A stretch of 64,000 nucleotides of DNA from Strix aluco (lineage: Eukaryota; Chordata; Aves; Strigiformes; Strigidae): NCBI RefSeq assembly GCF_031877795.1, contig NC_133933.1:93579552-93643551 (forward strand). Reading direction: 5' to 3'. The translations under genes were made by a program, and so were the position numbers. A model generated the notes under the pieces. That model saw only the letters and a list, made by a program, of their open reading frames with translations. It did no database searches and had not been told where the DNA came from. Below, piece by piece: positions 45,381-56,198 of this stretch (its first letter is position 1; each line of letters starts with the position of its first letter).

Positions 45381-45928
45381 CGGGGCGCGGGCGCGTGCAA
45401 GGCCCAAATGGCCGGGGGGGAGGATTTGGCAAGTCGGTGTTAATCGCACTCGAGCAGACACATGGCTGCTGCCGGGGGGAGGGGGGGAGCCGCTGTGGGA
45501 ACGGAACGAGGGGCGCGGGGCGAGGCGAGGCAGCACCGGGGCCGTGCCCGGGCCGCCCTCCCGCCCCAGCGGCGGCGGGGGTCATTCCCCCCCCCCCCCC
45601 CGCCCCAACTCGGCCTTTTGTTGTTGAAACCGTGTTTGTTTATCCCCTCAAGCGGCGAGGCAAGGCGTGAGGGAAGCGAAGGCGGCCGAGCCAGCGCCGT
45701 CCCTGCGCCGCGCACCGCGGCCGCACTGGTGCCGGCAGCGCCCGCCGCTCCCCGTGGGAACAGGGCGGGGGGGGGGGCGAGGGGTGCGCAGGCACGGACA
45801 AAGGGGTGACACTCCGGGTGGGGATGACACTCCTTAGAGGGGTCCCTATTTCATAACGCGTCCCCCCCTACTCTCCGTGACATATTCCCTCCCAGATAAC
45901 ATGGCTTAGTTAGCATAGTGGCTTTTTG

Positions 45929-46003
45929 TAGTTTTTGTTTTGTTTTGTGTGTGTTTGTTGGTTTTGTTTTTTTGTTTTTTTGTTTTGTTTTTTTTTTTTT
46001 TTA
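45929..46003. repeat. T/G-rich low-complexity tract
   Basis: GTTTT-like units grading into a 15-bp T run, just upstream of the RIPPLY2 CpG island. Confidence 0.85.
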
Positions 46004-46183
46004 ATAGGGTATTTTTACCCTAAAGGAAACGTGCCTTCCTTTATTCTTTTTGATGTGGTGCCGATGCTTCATTCCGCTGCCAGCATCAGATGCTCTTGCT
46101 ACATGCACAAGGTCTTATGCCAGACTCATACCGTTTCCATGTTCCCTGGTACCAAGGGAGCTAATTTTATTTCTATTTTCTTC

Positions 46184-46199
46184 CCCCCCCCCCCCCCCC
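46184..46199. repeat. Poly-C homopolymer
   Basis: A run of about 16 C on the plus strand between T-rich flanks. Confidence 0.85.
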
Positions 46200-49100
46200 T
46201 TCTTTCTAAGATCGCAATCACTGATGCATGTGAGGGGGACAGGAACAATGGTGATCGTATGTAAGAGCTATGAACAGTAATAATATCAGCCCTGGGGAAG
46301 CTAGGAGGGCTGGTAGGATGGAGCTGCCCTAGATGCTGAAGCAGGGCTTCAAACCCCGGTAATTTATTGGCCCATTAAAGGCTCACATTACTGAGGCACC
46401 ACAAAGATTGAGGCACTGTACTCTCTGGAATAATATTTTGCCTTGTTGGGTTCAGCCATAAAGAGTGTGTCTACCTTAGCACTGCCCAAGAACAGCTGCA
46501 GATAGAAGGTTGCTTGTGCTGCCTTCACAATATCTTAAGCACAACCCATTTCACTAAATAGTATCAGCAGTATCAGTTGTAAAAAAGTTACATATTAGAA
46601 GCTGTGTGGGAAATGTAATCAGATTAATAGCATTAGATTAATAGCGTTTTTTTTCGGATCTTTAAGTCAAAACCAGATGTAGGCTGAATTGTCTTTCTGA
46701 ATAATAGCAACCTCTTACTTTGAAAGAGAAATAGATGGAAGAGTGTATGTATTTAAGCCTGCGCATGCTGTGATACATTCCAACTTCATCAGTGGATGTA
46801 TTCTGTCATTTCAGAGGTCTCTGTCATTTGACTGCATGGAAAAATTGATAATTACTATAACTTTAGAAGTTACTAAAGGAAAATGTATTTCACAGTGAAA
46901 AGCCCAATTTAGTAGGACATTGAGGTTAAGCCAAATGTTTAAAAGAATAAGATTTCCAGAGTAATTTTACTGCACTGTGATGTTTGTAGCTGTTTGCATT
47001 TTTTCCTGCCTCATTTTCACTGTGGCCTAGAGTGAGATTAATTAAAATCAGAGTGAACAAAAGGCTCAAACTCCCAGTAAATATTCATCATACAGTTAAG
47101 AAATAGAGAATAGAGCAAAGTAGCTTGTGCAATAAGCTGAGTTTGATCATAAGCAAAATTGTATCTATTTTTCCTCTGTTTCCAAATGGCTACTGTGAAA
47201 CCTTGTCAGATGAGGTAAAGCATAAACCAGATGTTTAAAAGCTGTCTGATGGTAGATTCTTCTTTTGTCTAAATGAAGTGAGAGCAATAATTTTTGTAGT
47301 TGGTATTTCTCTTTTGAGAAATATAACAGACTGTGTAAGAAAAAAAAAAAAAAGAGGCTAGGTTCATTGTCTAAAGAAGAAAAGCAGAAACATTCTCCAT
47401 CATGTTGGTAATGACAAAGAACTAAGAGAACACATCAGCTTTATCTGTTTGATAAAGCATAAAAATTAGTTTCAACATCTACAGTAAAAGCAACAAAAGA
47501 AGGGGTGTCTTTGGCCAATGACTCTTAATTTTCTCAGGATTCTTTTTAGTACCTGCCCAAAATGAGAAAATGTCCTAGGGAGAAAGTGTGATTTACCCAT
47601 TAGAGAGCAAACTGAAACAGAGGTGTTGAATGGATAAGGAGAAAATAATGACTAACAGCTGTTGTTCCCTTGCATATTTTCACACTATATGACTCTTCTT
47701 GGCTTTATAGTTTAGTAATGCAGTCCTGTTTATTGAGAGAAATACAAATGTCTGGTTTTGCAATAATAACTTATTGACACCATAAAAAAAAAAAACCACA
47801 ACCAAAAACCCCTCACATTTTGCCATCTTCCCACTGACCTTGAAATATAGGCTAGAAATCGTTATATAGGCTAGAAGATTCTTTGTCATGACTTCTTTTA
47901 TTCTTCGGTTTGTGCACAGAGCAAGAGTAATGGTGCATTGGTAAGTTACTATCCGAGTTTGATCGTGCTAAAACCTCTGTAGACAGGTGCTACATACAGC
48001 CACTGAGCAAACAGTTGGTCAAATGGGACTGATGGAACATGCTTAAGAATATTTTTTTGCATATAGTAGTGGAAAGCATAGTTCTGAATTCAGTGTGAAG
48101 TCTGATAGAGGCAGTCCCCTTGTGCATTCTTGACTCATCTAATTAAATCGATATTCTCCTTTCTGTGCCTTAGTTCCTTCTTTTTCATATTTCAGCTTTT
48201 TAAAAAAAGTATAACTGCTGAGCTGAAGGTTGCTCTTGGTTGTATGCACATAACTAGACTGCCTTTAGTAAAGCAAGGCTGGGAGTCAGGATCTAATACA
48301 CTGTGCTGGAAATATTATAGTGGAATGAAAACTGAAATATGTTACATGGTTTTATTTACTCTCTTACACATTCCATCAGTTCTCAGCTTCTTGAAAATTT
48401 CTCTCAAGATCGTAGGTTTTTTTTTTTATTTCCGTGTATCACTTTCCAAGCAGGTCACAGCTGGCAATTTGCAGGGTTCAATTCTGTTTAGCCAGTTTGA
48501 TTTTTATAGGGATATTTGTATAATTGCAACTGAACAGTTTCAACTGTGGAACAAATAATTCTTGTACAGTCACTCTGGATTTACAACAGTAGAACTAAAA
48601 ACCCAATTTTGTTTTCTCAGAATGTATACCAAGCAGTATTTATCCAGAATGAAAGTAATTCACTTGGTTTGGTTTAAATTGATTAAAAGTGCTTTTGTGG
48701 CTTTCTGCAGTGTCACATCTTGAAATGTAATGCACTGTTAATAGGATACGCAGAAGAGCAAACACAGAGGTCTGTGCAGATTTGAGTGTGCTACTATAAA
48801 CAAAGAAGGTGTTCACAAATGGCTTAGAGCTAAATTTGACAAGACAGTGCTAATCACACTTGGACATGGGAATATCTGGACAGAGGACACTCAGCTGGCT
48901 TCATATTAGCTTCTCCGAAGGCAGTGATAGCTCTCACTTGTTAGTAAAATAGGGACATGAAAATTGTCACATGAGTTGATATAGGGAGCAAATTGGCTTG
49001 ATCTTATTAGGAATTTGTTTTAGTGAGAAAGGCAAGGTCAAACATGTGGAACTGCTCCTCTGCTTACTGAGACTGGTCTGAGGAAACTGATTAACAGACA

Positions 49101-51931
49101 AAATTTGATCTTAAGTATTTTATAGCCTAGCTTCATCTTGATGCTTCCAATTTTGGCAACACTTTGGGACCGGGTTTTGGAAAGTAAGTGTATGCCTGGT
49201 ATTTGCATACAGATATTGGCTGCACACACATCTGTCATTTATTTACATGTTTGGTCTATTATCTCATAAATGGGTCATTTTTTGCCAGTAAATGCAAAGT
49301 TTGCCTAGGAAATTTATGTGCACAACTTAGAGTTCATCTGTGTGCAATTATAATTACTTTACTGGAAACTTTGCAGCCTTAGAGGCATCAAGCATTTTTT
49401 TATTTGTGATATGATATATAGGGTATTTTGAAAGTAAAATATCAGTTTCTAAAGAATGAAGAACAGATGATTTTACCAACCCCTGTCTTCACCATTATTT
49501 GTTTTTAATACAGTATTTTTGATATCACTAATGTACCTGAAAGTGGGCTTGGTTCAACATTTCCACAAAGTGAAATTTTTTGTCAGTAAATAATATGAGA
49601 TCCAAACTAGGTTCTAAGAAATAAAATAAATACAAGTTAAGTTTTCTTATTAAAATAAACCCAAAGGAACAGAACTTAATCAGCAGATCAGTCTATTCAC
49701 CTTACCAATGGTTATAAAACTATTGCTAGGCTAATGAAGACCGTGCTTGTCCTATTGCTGTTCTGTATTTTTTCCATCCTATTTATATACAAAAATGCAG
49801 CATATATTCAAACAGTGTAATTCCACTTAAGCCCGAGTGCCTGGTGTTTCCTACAGAGAGGTATGTTTGGGGGCCTAAAGATGGAATGCTCTTTCATGGA
49901 GACATCCATCCCACTTTCCATCTCTCTGGATTTTGGCTAGACTGTTATAGTATTAAACACCATTCTTTCATGTTATGGAGAAAATTATTCTTCCCCTTCC
50001 TCTGTTCAACTGGACATGAAGGGTTGCAGGAACTCTGGAGGGAAAACTTTGTGAAAAGGAGGGATGCACTTCCAGGAAAGCACATGTCTTTTCACCCTCT
50101 TTGTGCTGTTGGGAACCTAGTTCCTGGTGACCTAGGGTTAGAGGAGTCAACAGTGACTGTCCTCACTTGAAGAGGCACAGCTCTACAGTCTGCTCTGTCA
50201 ATGTGGCAGAAAACCTCCAACTTTCCCAGATTTATCCCAGCGCTGCTGCCATTACAAACTTTGTGGTCACGTGAGCACGTTCGGGTGATCATTGGTATCT
50301 GCTGGGGAATAAGCAATATGTTTGTGTTTGTGTGTGTGGCACACGCACACCTACTTGAGGCACCCGCATGTCCATGTGGCAAGGTGTGACTCCACACAGC
50401 AGGTTGGGCTTCCTCATTTCCCTCCCCCATTGCCCTCCGCTCCCAGGCCCAGGCTGGCAAATGGTAAAGGATAATGTATCCACATGGGAAAGCGACACAT
50501 TAACTCAGAATGTGTAATGGGATCAGCCACCAGCTACAGGGATCTTTTAAAAAATAGGAACATCATTTGTTGTTGAGTTATGGGCACTTTAAATTCCATG
50601 CAGATAAGAAACAGAGACATCAGTGCTGAACACCAATCTTGTAACTTCTTTTAATAGAATGGGAGTCAGTGAAACACTGATACATCATTAATGCCGGGGC
50701 TCAGCAGAAGTGTCTGGCTTGCTCAGTGTAATGCAGCATAATGTCACAGTGTTTGCTGCAGTTGGAGCACGCAGTGCTGCAGTGTGGCACGGGCAGGATT
50801 TGCCCTCTCACCTCTAAAAAGAAGTGAGAAGCGGCCAAATGAAATAAAGTTGCTCTAGCCCAACAGCTATTGACAGAAGAGATGAAGAAATTAGATAATC
50901 ATTGGAGTGTCCTGATCTGACTCCTCTGGTAATACAGTCGCTAGCAGTGTCATCTCTCTTCTCACAGTGTTCCGTTCAATTAACTGCTTCTTCAGATTTA
51001 TTGCTTTCCTGGCTACAAAGATAGTCATGGAAGCAGAGTGGTTTTTTTCAATTTCCCCTGTATCTCTAAGACATCAGCACAGCATCAACTCTCAGAAAGG
51101 ATGCATGCCACTAAGCTGGCGATGTATATAATGCAGCATTTAACCTCTGGCAGGAGGGAATGAATTACAAGAAATAGTGATGTGTGAGCTATACCTCTGA
51201 CAAACAAGCACCTGAGACAGGCAACGTGAGTCCTAAAGATAGCAGTGCCAGCCCTGCGGAGTACACACGGTATCTTGTACTGCACTGCGGGGATGTCAGA
51301 GCTCTTACACAGGCGCTCGGAGATAAGCACTGACAGAGACCCCCCCCAGCCCTGGGTTCCTCCCTGGCTTCTTGTGACTGGTGGTATGAGGCTGCAAATT
51401 CCATCATGGCAGATTTTCAGTATTTCTTCACTGCATGCTCACATCCCACTGATCCTTAACTGTAGCACTGAACACAAGGAATAGGGAGCTCATTGTACGG
51501 GCTGGTAGTCTGCATGTCTTAATGAAGATGCAGACAAATGGCAGAAGTACCAAAGGTAAATATTGCTGTCAGTTATTTTTAAGGCTGCCTGTCAGTACCC
51601 TTAAAAATCACAGTTTCCATTGCTTATAACTTTCCAAATTTTATGTGGACTAAATTTTCCCACGGTATATTTATTCAGGTTTGGTTTGGTGGGAAAGTGC
51701 AATCAAAATATGACAGCTCAAATCATTGAGCCATTTCCAAGAATGAGGGAGAAATGGTAGAAACATCATCTTGGAACATAAAAAACTTCTAGTGCCTTAT
51801 TTTGGGGAGGAATTTAACAAATACAGAAACACTGGATGGTTTTGGACCACGAATTTGTCTTTGTACCAGGTATTTGCCTTTTTTTTTTTTCTCTGGAAAT
51901 CCACTCAAATTCAGTCAATTTCCAGTTCTAT

Positions 51932-51959
51932 TAAAAAAAAAAAAAAAAAAGAAAAAAAA
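51932..51959. repeat. Poly-A tract
   Basis: An A run with a single G interruption. No adjacent retrotransposon body recognised. Confidence 0.8.
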
Positions 51960-52559
51960 GATAGTTTGAGTTGCTCACTAAAAAGACTTTGAAGAATTAA
52001 ATCTGCCTGAGGTTCCTTTCATCCAGAACTGACCAAGGCTCTCTTTGCAATCTGAGCTTTGTGTTGCTGGGGTAGATCTTGAAGTGAGTTACCCAAACTG
52101 GGAGGCGCTTGCTTTTCTTCTGCTCTCCTTCACTTCGAGGAGGAGGAGGAGGGGAAGAATTGGACAAGCGCTTTGATGGCAGACACATACTGGGAAGTGG
52201 GATTGAGGCTGGGGTTTGTGGGATATTGAGAGCCAGGACCTCAGGGAAGGCAGTGGGGAGGTTTATTTAGCCCAGTGGAAGACTAAGCCTGGAGAAGGAG
52301 ATGAAGGGGAATTGGGACTGGGCCACAGGACCCCAACTGCAGTAACAGGGTCTGCAGCCTCTCTTTTCTCCATTCCTCTGCTTACTAGAAAAAGACATCT
52401 TTTCATACTTGGAGCAAGCAGCCATACACTGCTTGGGGACCATGGCAGATACCAGTCCCCAACCAATGCACCTGCAGCCAGGCATGGGGCCTGCTGGAGG
52501 ACACACCACCTGATCACTTGAGCAGATGGGTGGCCCAGAGTATGGGCCAATGTAGTTGA

Positions 52560-53090
52560 TTACATCCTGGCCATGAGACCTGTACACCAACGGCCTCTGC
52601 AAAGGTCCCGGGGTGCTTGGAGACCTTCTCCACACCTACCCATCTGTGGCAGCTCATGTCTGTGGGTTTCACAGTAGACCTGTCCCCTCACAAGGGAACG
52701 CAACCATTCTGGTAATGGACCTGTTCACCAAGAGAGCTCAGTTTTTCACCTTTAGAGTGTTACCTGTGGCCCTGCTAACTGCCTGACTCTTCCTACCATG
52801 TTTTCCCATGCCATGATATCTCACATTGTATCATTACCAAATAGGGGAGCCCATTCACAGATTTTGGAAGGAGCTCCCGAGCCTCCTCTAAGGCCAACTC
52901 ATCTATCCTCCTCATGCCACCCCCATATCCCACAGACAGAGACAATCAGATCCTGGAGCAAAATCTCCAGGGTCACAGCAACTTCCACCTTGCTGAGTGG
53001 GTTACCCTTCCCCCTCCAGCAGAGACTGCCCACAAAGATAATGCTCCCATATCTGCATGGCAGAGCCTGCTGGTGCACCCAGAACCCTGA
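52560..53090 (+). pseudogene. Degenerate Ty3/Gypsy-type integrase relic
   Basis: Frameshifted coding remnants on the plus strand follow the layout of a Ty3/Gypsy integrase catalytic core. In order: a first-aspartate strand with VDL at 52674-52682; after a frame change, the next strand GNATILVMDLFTK from about 52693; then AQFFTFRVLP and LLTA. After a further change come remnants of the SDRG...FW block near 52840-52875 (with a stop in place of the Asp-Arg region), and a downstream helix with DNQILEQNLQ near 52945-52975 and an AEW element near 52995. Several stops and at least two frameshifts make it non-functional. No LTRs were identified. The endpoints are approximate. Confidence 0.65.
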
Positions 53091-53496
53091 CACTGGAACC
53101 AGGATGGGTGTGGAGAGACGTGAGGAGAGAAGGAGACCCATGTGTACTGAGTCCAGGGGACAACTGGACCAGGGCTTGAGCTCATGAGGGACATCGCAGC
53201 AGGCTGACCAAACAGTTTGAGTCCTGGGGAGGCATCCTGGAGGAGTTAGCTCCAGTAGGTGTGGGGAAGGGTAGCTCAAGGATGTGAGGAGAACAGACCA
53301 TGTTTGAGCAAGGAGAGTGTATCCAAGTGCCCAATAGGCAGTGGAGAACAAGAGGAGGGAAGGGGCAGGACAAGTCACTGAAGAGCAAGGTTGCAGAAGC
53401 GAAGCAAGAATGGCTGAACAGGAGCTGGCAGATGAAAACACTGAGCATGGGAAGTACAATTTGGACTGGAAAAGAGTAACGTGGTGATGTCAGACA
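53091..53496. other. Purine-rich spacer
   Basis: G/A-rich sequence between the Gypsy relic and the minisatellite. It could be decayed remainder of the same element, but I see no motif to support that. Confidence 0.4.
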
Positions 53497-53661
53497 GGAA
53501 TAGGTTCTGTGTGAAGGCTGCAAGACGGATGGGAGGAGAAACTGGGAGAGAGGAATAGGTTCTGTGTGAAGGCTGCAAGATGGATGGGAGGAGAAACTGG
53601 GAGAGAGGAATAGGTTCTGTGTGAAGGCTGCAAGATGGATGGGAGGAGAAACTGGGAGAGA
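53497..53661. repeat. 55-bp minisatellite, 3 copies
   Basis: Three near-identical 55-bp units starting at GGAATAGG (53497, 53552, 53607), differing at about one position (GACGG versus GATGG), with a trailing partial unit. The 55-bp period is not a multiple of three, so it does not encode a peptide repeat. Confidence 0.95.
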
Positions 53662-53669
53662 GAAATAGC

Positions 53670-56120
53670 ACTAATAGGGTAAGAAGACTGAGGTGACAAG
53701 GACTGAGGAGAGAAAGAGCTCCAGGTGTGTACACATAGGCAAAAGACTTGGAAAACAAAAGGCATGAGACAGGTTCTTTGTAACATTGGACCTGGATGTC
53801 TTGGTCCCAGAGGTGATCTGGAGAGAGGTCTGGAGGGTAGAATTGGGGACTGGTTAATAAGTGACATGAAGACCCATAATTGGGAAGAGACATGACTAAA
53901 ATATTAGTACATCTGAGGGAAAGAGAGACAAATCATGTTTGGAAAAACATAGGTATAGGAATTGCAGGCCCTTTCTAAAGCCTGCGATGGACATCAGGAG
54001 ACCTTACCCCAGCAAAGCCTGAGAAACCTGCTGGCAAGGTCCCATCACCTAGAGGCTCCAAGTTGGTACCACTAGCAGTTACTCTATTAGCTCAAGTAAC
54101 AAGAGCCTACATCACAGACCTGAAGTTTTCCTATCCGGGTGCTACTCTTGCATTTGTACAAACATGGGAATTCACCTGCAGACTGCGATGGGGATCACTT
54201 TTAACACTCTGAAGTCAATCAGTCAATTCAAAAATCCTGAAACTTTTGAAAAAAAAATTCTGTGAGGTTCACATGAGTGTTATCTCATCTAATTTAATAG
54301 TTAGTCATCTAAGTCTAAGATGGTGAATTCAGGCTGTGAGGAAGGAACCTTCAGAGGACAACTAATTTCATCCTGAGATAAGATGTCTAAGATGTCTAAA
54401 ATGTACAGGGCATGCAAGATGACAAGCTCTCTGGCACAGTCTATGTCTCTATACTGTCTCTAAAATGTTACTAGTTTAGCTTAGAAACATCTAGTTTAGC
54501 TTGAAAATAGCTTTTAGATGTCTCAAGCTAGGTCATGTGAATCCCAATGACATGTTTCTATATTTGTGTGTCTGATATGAGAGTCTGTAGTATGATTTGT
54601 AGAAATCTTTAAGTCCAGCCCTCCCGGGGTTTGTAAGTGCAGATTTCCTCTTGGCATTTGTGTGTCCTAAATAGCTTGAACACTATGGATCTGAGGTTCA
54701 TGACTGCAGCTGAAATTGATGAGAATCATACCTTAATGCAGTGCTATATAATTCAAGGCTATGGGAAAATGAGGTCATCATTATCTCAGACTGGCCAGCC
54801 AGATTTAACGAGCCTTTTTAACATTAGTGTTTGTCCTTAGTTACCTATGTATAAAATGGCAGCAGTAGTAAGGCACCCCCAATCCCTAAAGTCTCTGTGA
54901 AGTCTGTTCGTTAATTCCTGCAGCCACCACGGTTACTGGCACTGCAGAAGACTCATCAGAGGAGCATTTTGAAATCTGTCTGTAAGTTTTTGCTTTGCAA
55001 GAAAACCATCAGAGTATGCAGGCTGTACAGAGAACAAATGATATATTGACTAGCAACTCAATACATTGTCCTCACCTATTCTGGACACCGAGAGAGGGAA
55101 GGGACTTGTGAAAAACAGAAGATGGTGATGCCATTGGCTGCCATAACGCATATATGCACACAAACTGAATTTAAATTGTGTAGACAACCATGATTCTGGC
55201 ATTTTTCTAACTTTCTGGTGCTCACTATCACAGTCTTAATAATGTTGCTTTGACACATGATTGGCTGGTAGTGTGAGACAGGTTTATTCCCTCTGGAGAT
55301 TTTGCCCAAGATTATTCCCTTTCTAATTTTCCTCAAAAGCTTCTGTGCATGTCTTTGTATGCCCCAACTTAGTATTCAAGATATTAGAGTATTCACTATA
55401 AAATATATCAAAATATTCAATATATTTTATATCAAGTGATAAACTATGGGGTGCAGTATTTGGTTTTGATATGAATATATATACTCAGATTACTACAGGG
55501 AAAAATTTCAAAGTAGATGATTTCTATGAGGCATAAATTTGTCATTTTTAAAGAACTTGAAGATCACTATCATGATGTTTTTACAGCTGCATTCTCAATA
55601 TTTTTATCAGCTTCCTCTGCTCAACATTTTATTGATTTCTTTCCTCTTTGACCTGCAGCCACAGTCTCATTATCACACATCGCATTCTTGTACATCCCAG
55701 CATTCACAATATGAAATACAGAATGGCAAATCAGTGTGATATCACATTATTGAAAATTTTCTTGTCTCATCTTTTAAATTTTCTCGTGATGGATTTTTTT
55801 CATTAATATGCTTTAGGAATTCCACAGATCCCACTTTTCAAGTTACTGATGTGGCTTTACTCTGTGGAACAGAAGTCTCAGAATAATTAGCATTTTGTTA
55901 GTCAGCCAAGTATCTCTCTGGCCTTCAGGCATTACTGCAGCATAAGTATAAAAAAAAAGTCTGAATTTTTCCATTACATTTACCTCCTGTCTTCTTAAAC
56001 TAGTTCTTTCTTCAAAATAGCAGTTAGTATCATAACAATTTTTTTTTGTTATCAGAATACTTTGTAGCTATAATAGTCATTGTAAATTCTTGCCATTTGT
56101 TTTTTCTTACCTTCACAGAA
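53670..56120. other. Intergenic, nothing recognised
   Basis: AT-rich sequence with small local duplications, for example CTAGTTTAGCTT-like pairs near 54470-54505. No gene or transposon supported. Confidence 0.65.
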
Positions 56121-56198
56121 TTTATATTTATATTTATATTTATATTTATATTTATATTTATATTTATATTTATATTTATATTTACATTTACATTTACA
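56121..56198. repeat. (TTTATA)10(TTTACA)3 microsatellite
   Basis: Ten perfect TTTATA units at 56121-56180 followed by three TTTACA units to 56198. An apparent repeating Ile-Phe peptide in one frame is an artefact of this array. Confidence 0.97.

Larger units (their letters stand above)
44680..45830. promoter_or_regulatory. RIPPLY2: CpG island over RIPPLY2 5' end
   Basis: About 1.15 kb of very GC-rich, CpG-dense DNA covering exons 1-3, the TATA box and about 0.5 kb upstream. It contains long C and G runs, for example at about 45587-45602 and 45767-45776. Several long open frames here are by-products of the base composition. Confidence 0.85.
45831..52560. other. Intergenic region upstream of RIPPLY2
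   Basis: 6.7 kb with no supportable gene. Low-complexity tracts occur at about 45929-46003 (T/G-rich ending in poly-T), 46184-46199 (poly-C), 47340-47354 (poly-A) and 51932-51959 (poly-A). No exon of the expected distal neighbour SNAP91 is visible. RIPPLY2 enhancers could lie here, but nothing can be named from sequence alone. Confidence 0.7.

Noticed and set aside
44637-45585. Several long minus- and plus-strand frames of 120-219 codons
   Set aside because: These arise from GC-rich composition in the RIPPLY2 CpG island. Only the short spliced RIPPLY2 segments inside them show conserved protein sequence.
50266-50276. GTCACGTGAGC, close to the CLEAR/TFEB consensus
   Set aside because: A single short motif in an intergenic region with no promoter or gene nearby; expected by chance.
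53497-53661. Repeat array considered as a CRISPR-like structure
   Set aside because: The units are directly adjacent with no unique spacers, in a vertebrate genome. It is a minisatellite.
53375-53893. Minus-strand 172-codon frame with repeated Pro/Ser peptides
   Set aside because: It overlaps the 55-bp minisatellite, whose period is not a multiple of three. The purine-rich composition keeps the opposite strand open by chance.
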